Of a DNA stretch of 64,000 nucleotides, positions 37,101 to 49,100 are shown in pieces; positions within the stretch are counted from its first letter, which is position 1; each line of letters begins with the position of its first letter. The translations under genes were made by a program, and so were the position numbers. The notes below the pieces were generated by a model, which saw nothing but the letters and a program-made list of their open reading frames with translations, did not search any database and had not been told where the DNA came from. The DNA comes from Escarpia spicata. Its lineage: Eukaryota; Annelida; Polychaeta; Sabellida; Siboglinidae. The stretch is taken from assembly GCA_963995525.1 (NCBI GenBank), contig OZ023216.1, forward strand, positions 54,629,611-54,693,610, written 5' to 3'.

Positions 37101-40100
37101 GTGCATGGGGCTGAGTGTCACTTGGTTTGATGTGGAGGGGCTGCTTGTCACTTGGTTTACGTGTGCAGTGGCTGATTGTCACTTGGTTTATGTGTGCAAT
37201 GGCTGATTGCCACTTGGTTTACATGTGCAGTGATTGATTGTCACTTGGTTTATGTGTGCAAAGGCTGATTGACACTTGGTTTACATGTACAGGGGCTGAT
37301 TGTCACTTGGTTTACGTGTGCATGGGGCTGAATGTCACTTGGTTTGATGTGGAGGGGCTGCTTGTCACTTGGTTTGATGTGGAGGGGCTGCTTGTCACTT
37401 GGTTTACATATGCAGTGGCTGATTGTCACTTGGTTTATGTGTGCAATGGCTGATTGCCACTTGGTTTACATGTGCAGTGATTGATTGTCACTTGGTTTAC
37501 GTGTGCAAAGGCTGATTGACACTTGGTTTACATGTGCATGGGGCTGAGTGTCACTTGGTTTGATGTGGAGGGGCTGCTTGTCACTTGGTTTACATGTGCT
37601 GTGGCTGATTGTCACTTGGTTTACGTGTGCAATGGCTGATTGCCACTTGGTTTACATGTGCAGTGATTGATTGTCACTTGGTTTATGTGTGCAATGGCTG
37701 ATTGTCACTTGGTTTACATGTGCAGTGATTGATTGTCACTTGGTTTACATGTGCAGTGATTGATTGTCACTTGGTTTACATGTGCAGTGGCTGATTGTCA
37801 CTTGGTTTATGTGTGCAATGGCTGATTGCCACTTGGTTTACATGTGCAGTGATTGATTGTCACTTGGTTTATGTGTGCAAAGGCTGATTGACACTTGGTT
37901 TACATGTACAGGGGCTGATTGTCACTTGGTTTACGTGTGCATGGGGCTGAGTGTCACTTGGTTTGATGTGGAGGGGCTGCTTGTCACTTGGTTTACATGT
38001 GCAGTGGCTGATTGTCACTTGGTTTATGTGTGCAATGGCTGATTGCCACTTGGTTTACATGTGCAGTGATTGATTGTCACTTGGTTTATGTGTGCAAAGG
38101 CTGATTGACACTTGGTTTACATGTACAGGGGCTGATTGTCACTTGGTTTATGTGTGCATGGGGCTGAGTGTCACTTGGTTTGATGTGGAGGGGCTGCTTG
38201 TCACTTGGTTTACATGTGCAGTGACTGATTGTCACTTGGTTTACGTGTGCAATGGCTGATTGCCACTTGGTTTACATGTGCAGTGATTGATTGTCACTTG
38301 GTTTATGTGTGCAATGGCTGATTGTCACTTGGTTTACATGTGCAGTGATTGATTGTCACTTGGTTTACATGTGCAGTGATTGATTGTCACTTGGTTTATG
38401 TGTGCAGTGGCTGATTGTCACTTGGTTTATGTGTGCAGGAGGCTGATTGTCACTTGGTTTTCATGTTCAGGGGCTGCAGACTTCTTGCCTCAACTGGTCT
38501 GTCAGTCGCCAGAGAAGTCGTCCCGAACTAAATATGCCGACTTCAACACGGCCCTCGTGAAGGTCAACCTCTGGCTGCCAAAGGTGAAGGTCAGTATTAG
38601 GGTTTTCACATTCCTTGCAAGTATATCTTAGTGTCGTGGTAATCACGCAACAAATATTTTGTTGCAGCAATTTAATTATTTCCTGAAATTTGGTTCAAAT
38701 TAAAATGACCTTAGATTGGCTGTGTAGTGTTGCAGAGTATATAGTTAGCAAATACAATAATATACCCCCATGTATAATACACACCCCGAATTTTACAAAA
38801 TTCTTACAGAATATCTATATTACCATATATAATATGCATCCCCACTTTTGGCAGCAATCCCTCATTTCCCCGCTTCTCATAGTTTGCTTGAAGTGCGGCT
38901 GAGGGTTGGCCACTGTCATTTCATCAAAGTTCGTTTGTGTGATGTTCCTTGAATCCATACCAGAATCGCAAAAATATCATATCTTGTGAGTCATATCTTA
39001 CGTGGTTATTTTTCCACCTGGTGGATACGTGTACAAATACGAATGACCCCCAGTGGATATTTGTAGAACTACACGGAACCCCTAGCGGACTGTCATGACT
39101 GTGTTTCTGTCATGATGTAAATGCCAAGCTGCGTTATGGCGAAACTATCTTTTATGCGACGCGTGTCTAGGAGGCTTACGGCGCGTGATAGATTGTATAA
39201 ATGAGAGGTAATGTTTTTTATGCTTTGCCTAAAAAGATACATTTCATGGAGCATTTATTTCTGGCTTATGTCCATCTGGAGAAAATTGTCTTTAGCGCTA
39301 GCACCATATATTATACGCACCCGGACTTTTAAGTGAACTATGAAAGAAAAAATACATATTATACATGGAAAATTACAATACTCTTATTTGAGAATGTTAA
39401 AATGTTCATCATTGTGACTCTCACATATTCCAACTGAGTTGTCTTCATTAGCTGTAAACTTCTCTCTGCATTGGCTTACTTACCAAACTTGGATGTGTCA
39501 GGACATCCGATTGGTTAACGTGCAGACACTGGAGGCTGCGGTACCAGGCATCAACAAAGCAGGTATCAAGTGGTGCATGATTTGTCATCTGTTGTCTGCA
39601 CATTACATTTATAATTCATTCCTTTTGTTGCTATATATATATATTCACCGGGTCATTGTCTGCTCCACTTCAAAATGCATCGCAACAAATCTTGTGAGAT
39701 CTAGCCACTAATCTCTGTGTATGACTTACGAGAATTGAGCCCATAAGCTTCACATTATTAGCAGCATTGTCATGGGGCACTGTGTTTTCCTTACGCATAC
39801 TGTAAGTATTTCACTACAGCCAACTTTTCTGACAATGTATTTGCATAACATGACACCACACAGAATGGTAGGAGTCACATATATCTTTACAAATATTTCT
39901 TTAGATTTTTATGAAAATGGCATGTTTATATTGGCCATGGTCAACGACAAGCCCAATGTATCAGAGGTTCTTATGTATTTCAATCTAGATTATCATGTGA
40001 CCAGCAGCAAATCTGTTCAGTTTTGCAAACTGACATTTCTGCACTCTTTGCCGTTAAAGCTCAGATGGCAACAAGTCAAATAGATAAAAATAATATAAAA

Positions 40101-43100
40101 CCGCAGTTAAAGTTAAAAGAGCTGATACATATATCAAATATCAGCTCATTGATTAAAGTTAAGAAAGCTGCCAAGTTGACCAAATAATAACTTGGTTAAT
40201 AAAGTTAAAGACGCTTTCAGTAAGCCAAACGTATGGTGTGGAACATATACATTACAAATATATATTAAATTATTATTATTATATAAAATATATCAGTTGT
40301 ATGTGTAATGTTTGTGTGGTCTAGTAAGTTGTATGTGTAATGTTTGTGTGGTCCAGTCATTATGATTATATAAAATATATCGGTTGTATGTGTAATGTTT
40401 GTGTGGTCCAGTCATTGTGATTATATAGAATATGTCAGTTGTATGTGTATTGTTTGTGTGGTCCAGTCATTGTGATTATATAAAATATGTCAGTTGTATG
40501 TGTATTGTTTGTGTGGTCCAGTCATTGTGTTTATATAGAATATGTCAGTTGTATGTGTATTGTTTGTGTGGTCCAGTCATTGTGATTATATAGAATATGT
40601 CAGTTGTATGTGTATTGTTTGTGTGGTCCAGTCATTGTGTTTATATAGAATATGTCAGTTGTATGTGTATTGTTTGTGTGGTCCAGTCATTGTGATTATA
40701 TAAAATATGTCAGTTGTATGTGTATTGTTTGTGTGGTCCAGTCATTGTGATTATATCAAATATGTCAGTTGTATGTGTATTGTTTGTGTGGTCCAGTCAT
40801 TGTGATTATATAAAATATGTCAGTTGTATGTGTATTGTTTGTGTGGTCCAGTCATTGTGATTATATAAAATATGTCAGTTGTATGTGTATTGTTTGTGTG
40901 GTCCAGTCATTGTGATTATATAGAATATGTCAGTTGTATGTGTATTGTTTGTGTGGTCCAGTCATTGTGTTTATATAGAATATGTCAGTTGTATGTGTAT
41001 TGTTTGTGTGGTCCAGTCATTGTGATTATATAAAATATGTCAGTTGTATGTGTATTGTTTGTGTGGTCCAGTCATTGTGATTATATAAAATATGTCAGTT
41101 GTATGTGTATTGTTTGTGTGGTCCAGTCATTGTGATTATATAAAATATGTCAGTTGTATGTGTATTGTTTGTGTGGTCCAGTCATTGTGATTATATAAAA
41201 TATGTCAGTTGTATGTGTATTGTTTGTGTGGTCCAGTCATTGTGATTATATAAAATATGTCAGTTGTATGTGTATTGTTTGTGTGGTCCAGTCATTGTGA
41301 TTATATAAAATATGTCAGTTGTATGTGTATTGTTTGTGTGGTCCAGTCATTGTGATTATATAAAATATGTCAGTTGTATGTGTATTGTTTGTGTGGTCCA
41401 GTCATTGTGATTATATAAAATATGTCAGTTGTATGTGTAATGTTTGTGTGGTCCAGTCATTGTGATTATATAAAATATGTCAGTTGTATGTGTATTGTTT
41501 GTGTGGTCCAGTCATTGTGATTATATAAAATATGTCAGTTGTATGTGTATTGTTTGTGTGGTCCAGTCATTGTGATTATATAAAATATGTCAGTTGTATG
41601 TGTATTGTTTGTGTGGTCCAGTCATTGAGTCACCCACAGCACTACAGTCGTCAGACTGCAAGCCATTTAAATTAAACCAAAACGTTAACAAATACCAAAA
41701 TATTGTCTCACATTTAGCGGCATCTGCAGCTTTTACTGCGTGTTAGTATTGTGTCTCTAAGTTTAATTTTCTGTAAAAGACAAGACATGTTCATTCCAAT
41801 CCAAAGGACAGAGTTTCCTATTCTTGACAGTGCAGAGAAATAAGATTTTAATTGTCTCGTGCAGGCCAGCCAAAGCCACCAATCGTATATTTGTGCAAAC
41901 TGTCCTGAGCCATTGTCAAGTACAAATCAACCAGCCCCATCGCTGTAAGTGTTGTCATTGTCAAGTATAAATCAACCAGCCCCATCGCTGTAAGTGTTGT
42001 CATTGTCAAGTATAAATCAACCAGTCCCATCGCTGTAAGTGTTGTCATTGTCAAGTATAAATCAACCAGCCCCATCGCTGTAAGTGTTGTCATTGTCAAG
42101 TATAAATCAACCAGCCCCATCGCTGTAAGTGTTGTCATTGTCAAGTATAAATCAACCAGCCCCATCGCTGTAAGTGTTGTCATTGTCAAGTACAAATCAA
42201 CCAGCCCCATCGCTGTAAGTGTTAACATTGTCAAGTATAAATCAACCAGCCCCATCGCTGTAAGTGTTAACATTGTCAAGTATAAATCAACCAGCCCCAT
42301 CGCTGTAAGTGTTGTCATTGTCAAGTATAAATCAACCAGCCCCATCGCTGTAAGTGTTGTCATTGTCAAGTATAAATCAACCAGCCCCATTGCTGTAAAT
42401 GTTAAGATTGTTAAGTATAACTCAACCAGTCCCATTGCTGTAAGTATTGTCATTGTCAAGTATAAATCAACCAATCCCATCGCTGTAAGTGTTGTCATTG
42501 TCAAGTATAAATCTGTACAACACGTATCATGTTCACTTTCTCATGCAGACATGACAGCCAAACTGTACAGTACATATCATGTTCACTTTCTCATGCAGAC
42601 ATGACAGCCAAACTGTACAGCACGTATCATGTTCACTTTCTCGTGCAAACATGACAGCCAAACTGTACAGCACGTATCAAGTTCACTTTTTCGTGCAGAC
42701 ATGACAGCCAAAGTGTACAGCACGTATCATATTCACTTTCTCGTGCAGACATGACAGCCAAACTGTACAGCACGTATCAAGTTCACTTTTTCGTGCAGAC
42801 ATGACAGCCAAAGTGTACAACACGTATCATATTCACTTTCTCGTGCAGACATGACAGCCAAACTGTACAGCACGTATCATGTTCACTTTCTCATGCCAAC
42901 ATGACAGCCAAACTGTACAGCACAAATCAAGTTCACTTTCTCGTGCAGACATGACTGCCAAACTGTACAGCACGTATCATGTTCACTTTCTCATGCCAAC
43001 ATGACAGCCAAACTGTACAGCACGTATCATGTTCACTTTCTCGTGCCGACATGACAGCCAAACTGTACAGCACGTATCAAGTTCACTTTCTCATGCCGAC

Positions 43101-46100
43101 ATGACAGCCAAACTGTACAGCACGTATCAAGTTCACTTTCTCATGCCGACATGACAGCCAAACTGTACAGCACGTATCATGTTCACTTTCTCGTGCCGAC
43201 ATGACAGCCAAACTGTACAGCACGTATCATGTTCACTTTCTCGTGAAGACATACAGCCAAACTGTACAGCCTGTATCAAGTTCACTTTCTCATGCAGACA
43301 TGACAGCCAAACTGTACAGCACGTATCAAGTTCACTTTCTCATGCAGACATGACAGCCAAACTGTACAGCACGTATCATATTCACTTTCTCGTGCAGACA
43401 TGACAGCCAAAGTGTACAGCACGTATCATATTCACTTTCTCGTGCAGACATGACAGCCAAACTGTACAGCACGTATCAAGTTCACTTTTTCGTGCAGACA
43501 TGACAGCCAAAGTGTACAACTCGTATCATATTCACTTTCTCATGCAGACATGACAGCCAAACTGTACAGCACGTATCATATTCACTTTCTCGTGCAGACA
43601 TGACAGCCAAAGTGTACAGCACGTATCATATTCACTTTCTCGTGCAGACATGACAGCCAAACTGTACAGCACGTATCAAGTTCACTTTTTCGTGCAGACA
43701 TGACAGCCAAAGTGTACAACTCGTATCATATTCACTTTCTCGTGCAGACATGACAGCCAAACTGTACAGCACGTATCATGTTCACTTTCTCATGCCAACA
43801 TGACAGCCAAACTGTACAGCACAAATCAAGTTCACTTTCTCGTGCAGACATGACTGCCAAACTGTACAGCACGTATCATGTTCACTTTCTCATGCCAACA
43901 TGACAGCCAAACTGTACAGCACGTATCATGTTCACTTTCTCGTGCCGACATGACAGCCAAACTGTACAGCACGTATCAAGTTCACTTTCTCATGCCGACA
44001 TGACAGCCAAACTGTACAGCACGTATCAAGTTCACTTTCTCATGCCGACATGACAGCCAAACTGTACAGCACGTATCAAGTACATTTTCTCATGCAGACG
44101 TGACAGCCAAACTGTACAGCACATATCAAGTTCACTTTCTCGTGCAGACATGACTGCCAAACTGTACAGCACGTATCATGTTCACTTTCTCATGCCAACA
44201 TGACAGCCAAACTGTACAGCACAAATCAAGTTCACTTTCTCGTGCAGACATGACTGCCAAACTGTACAGCACGTATCATGTTCACTTTCTCATGCCAACA
44301 TGACAGCCAAACTGTACAGCACGTATCATGTTCACTTTCTCGTGCCGACATGACAGCCAAACTGTACAGCACGTATCAAGTTCACTTTCTCATGCCGACA
44401 TGACAGCCAAACTGTACAGCACGTATCAAGTTCACTTTCTCATGCCGACATGACAGCCAAACTGTACAGCACGTATCATGTTCACTTTCTCGTGCCGACA
44501 TGACAGCCAAACTGTACAGCACGTATCATGTTCACTTTCTCGTGCAGACATGACAGCCAAACTGTACAGCACGTATCAAGTTCACTTTCTCATGCCAACA
44601 TGACAGCCAAACTGTACAGCACGTATCATGTTCACTTTCTCGTGCCGACATGACAGCCAAACTGTACAGCACGTATCAAGTTCCCTTTCTCATGCCAACA
44701 TGACAGCCAAACTGTACAGCACGTATCATGTTCACTTTCTCGTGCCGACATGACAGCCAAACTGTACAGCACGTATCATGTTCACTTTCTCATGCCAACA
44801 TGACAGCCAAACTGTACAGCACGTATCATGTTCACTTTCTCATGCTGACATGACAGCCAAACTGTACAGCACGTATCAAGTTCACTTTCTCATGCAGACA
44901 TGACTGCCAAACTGTACAGCACGTATCAAGTTCACTTTCTCATGCAGACATGACTGCCAAACTGTACAGCACGTATCAAGTTCACTTTCTCATGCAGACA
45001 TGACTGCCAAACTGTACAGCACGTATCAAGTTCACTTTCTCATGCAGACATGACTGCCAAACTGTACAGCACATATCAAGTTCAATGGACATCCTTTTTT
45101 CTGTGTCACTCTTTCAGTGAGACCACCTCCGAAAGTGTCAAATTTGTTGCACAGTCTCTAATTTTACAGACTGATGTTACAGACTCTGATGTTACAGTCT
45201 CTGATGTTACAGTCTCTGATGTTACAGACTGATGTTACAGTCTCTGATGTTACAGACTCTGATGTTACAGTCTCTGATGTTACAGTATATGATGTTACAA
45301 TTGCTGATGTTACAGACTTTGATGTTACATTATCTAATGTTACAGTCTCTGACGTTACAGTCTCTGATGTTACAGTCTCTAATGTTACAGACAAGGTGAA
45401 CACAAGTGAGAACTTCCAGCCAAAGGCTGATACAACACCATTTGTTCGATTTATTCGTGTGACCTACGTGCGACCCAAATACGGCCTGCCACCTGGTGGC
45501 TTGTACGTTCCTCGGCAACTCACTTACGAGGTGTTTGTGCCACAAGACGTGTCGACCGATGGCGGTGCTCTCGTGTTTGAGAGTGAGCGGGAACACTGGA
45601 GCAGGGTACTGGCCTGGCTACAACACTCAGGTGTGTGGACAATTGTATGACAATAATGATGTGTAACTTCCTTTTGCAATCATCAGATTCAGTAAAAAGT
45701 ACAGTTACAAAATATGTAAATATGCATGTTGTTCCTATATTATCTTCCTGGTTTCTAATGTGAATTTAAAAATTGTTAACATATAGAAGCAATCTACATC
45801 ATCTAGCAGCCCAACTTATAGAAGCAATCTACACAATCTAGCAGCCCAACTTATAGAAGCAATCTACACCATCTAGCAGCCTAACTTATAGAAGCAATCT
45901 ACACCATCTAGCAGCCCAACTTATAGAAGCAATCTACACCATCTAGCAGCCCAACTTATAGAAGCAATCTACACAATCTAGCATCCCAACTTATAGAAGC
46001 AATCTACACAATCTAGCAGCCCAACTTATAGAAGCAATCTGCGCCATCTAGCAGCCCAACTTATAGAAGCAATCTACACAATCTAGCAGCCCAACTTATA

Positions 46101-49100
46101 GAAGCAATCTGCGCCATCTAGCAGCCTAACTTATAGAAGCAATCTACACCATCTAGCATCCCAACTTATAGAAGCAATCTACACAATCTAGCAGCCCAAC
46201 TTATAGAAGCAATCTACACCATCTAGCATCCCAACTTATAGAAGCAATCTGCACCATCTAGCATCCCAACTTATAGAAGCAATCTGCGCCATCTAGCATC
46301 CCAACTTATAGAAGCAATCTGCGCCATTTAGCATCCCAACTTATAGAAGCAATCTGCGCCATCTAGCAGCACAACTTATAGAAGCAATCTGCGCCATCTA
46401 GCATCCCAACTTATAGAAGCAATCTGCACCATCTAGCAGCCCAACTTATAGAAACAATCTGCACCATCTACCAGACCAACGTATAGAAGCAATCTGCGCC
46501 ATCTAGCAACCCAACTTATAGAAGCAGTCTGCACCATCTAGCAGCCCAACATATACAGTGTATGATCTCACACCTTTACATGTCTCTGCAGTAGTAGTTT
46601 AACACCAAACCCCAATGTACCAGTCAAGGCTGATATACAGCGGCCCACACAGACTGGGTGTCTAGCCATCGGTTAGTTTACCTTCTACCATCCTCAGTCA
46701 TATACAGCGGCCCACACAGACTGGGTGTCTAGCCATCGGTTAGTTTACCTTCTACCATCCTCAGTCATATACAGCGGCCCACACAGACTGGGTGTCTAGC
46801 CATCGGTTAGTTTACCTTCTACCATCCTCAGTCATATACAGCGGCCCACACAGACTGGGTGTCTAGCCATCGGTTAGTTTACCTTCTACCATCCTCAGTC
46901 ATATACAGCGACCCACACAGACTGGGTGTCTAGCCATCGGTTAGTTTACCTTCTACCATCCTCGGTCATATACAGCGGCCCACACAGACTGGGTGTCTAG
47001 CCATCGGTTAGTTTACCTTCTACCATCCTCGGTCATATACAGCGGCCCACACAGACTGGGTGTCTAGCCATCGGTTAGTTTACCTTCTACCATCCTCAGT
47101 CATATACAGCGGCCCACACAGACTGGGTGTCTAGCCATCAGTTAGTTTACCTTCTACCATCCTCAGTCATATACAGCGGCCCACACAGACTGGGTGTCTA
47201 GCCATCGGTTAGTTTACCTTCTACCATCCTCAGTCATATACAGCGACCCACACAGACTGGGTGTCTAGCCATCGGTTAGTTTATCTTCTACCATCCTCGG
47301 TCATATACAGCGGCCCACACAGACTGGGTGTCTAGCCATCGGTTAGTTTACCTTCTACCATCCTCGGTCATATACAGCGGCCCACACAGACTGGGTGTCT
47401 AGCCATCGGTTAGTTTACCTTCTACCATCCTCAGTCATATACAGCGGCCCACACAGACTGGGTGTCTAGCCATCGGTTAGTTTACCTTCTACCATCCTCA
47501 GTCATATACAGCGGCCCACACAGACTGGGTGTCTAGCCATCGGTTAGTTTACCTTCTACCATCCTCGGTCATATACAGCGGCCCACACAGACTGGGTGTC
47601 TAGCCATCGGTTAGTTTACCTTCTACCATCCTCAGTCATATACAGCGGCCCACACAGACTGGGTGTCTAGCCATCGGTTAGTTTACCTTCTACCATCCTC
47701 GGTCATATACAGCGGCCCACACAGACTGGGTGTCTAGCCATCGGTTAGTTTACCTTCTACCATCCTCGGTCATATACAGCGGCCCACACAGACTGGGTGT
47801 CTAGCCATCGGTTAGTTTACCTTCTACCATCCTCAGTCATATACAGCGGCCCACACAGACTGGGTGTCTAGCCATCAGTTAGTTTACCTTCTACCATCCT
47901 CAGTCATATACAGCGGCCCACACAGACTGGGTGTCTAGCTATCGGTTAGTTTACCTTCTACCATCCTCAGTCATATACAGCGGCCCACACAGACTGGGTG
48001 TCTAGCCATCAGTTAGTTTACCTTCTACCATCCTCAGTCATATACAGCGGCCCACACAGACTGGGTGTCTAGCCATCGGTTAGTTTACCTTCTACCATCC
48101 TCAGTCATATACAGCGACCCACACAGACTGGGTGTCTAGCCATCGGTTAGTTTACCTTCTACCATCCTCAGTCATATACAGCGGCCCACACAGACTGGGT
48201 GTCTAGCCATCGGTTAGAGTTATCTTCTATTGCACTCTGTCATGTTTACCTTCTACCACCCTCAGTCATGTTTGCATTCTACCACCCTCAGTCATGTTTA
48301 CCTTCTACCACCCTCAGTCATGTTTACCTTCTACCACCCTCAGTCATGTTTGCATTCTACCACTCTCAGTCATGTTTACCTTCTACCACCCTCGGTCATG
48401 TTTACCTTCTACCACCCTCAGTCATGTTTGCTTTCTACCACTCTCAGTCATGTTTACCTTCTACCACCCTCAGTCATGTTTACCTGATACCACCCTCAGT
48501 CATGTTTACCTGATACCACCCTCAGTCATGTTACCCTTCAGGTGAGCTGGTGGTGAGCACTGAGGTCTTTTACCACCCCCTCCGACTGGCCCACTGCCGG
48601 GGTGACAGAGCAGAGAGAACCCTCATGAAGGGCACTTGGACATTTGCCCCCAACAGCCAGAGTGAGCACGGGGAGAGGCTGCAGAGGGTGGCTCAACTAC
48701 GAATCATCAGGTATCTATATCTTCTTACACTCAGGTGTTTTCTTTATTTTCTAATCACAGCTTTACTAATGTATGCTGCCTATATGAATTATCATTTATG
48801 GTGAATGTGATTCCTTTGTTTGTGTTCTTACATGCTCTATCTAGACTGTGTGTTCTTAAATGCTCTATCTAGACTGTGTGTTCTTACGTGTTCTATCTAG
48901 ACTGTGTGTTCTTACGTGCTCTATCTAGCCTGTGTGTGTTCTTACGTGCTCTATCTAGACTGTGTGTGTTCTTACGTGTTCTATCTAGACTGTGTGTGTT
49001 CTTACGTGCTCTATCTAGACCGTGTGTGTTCTTACGTGCTCTATCTAGACTGTGTGTGTTCTTACTTGCTCTATCTAGACTGTATGTTCTTACGTGTTCT

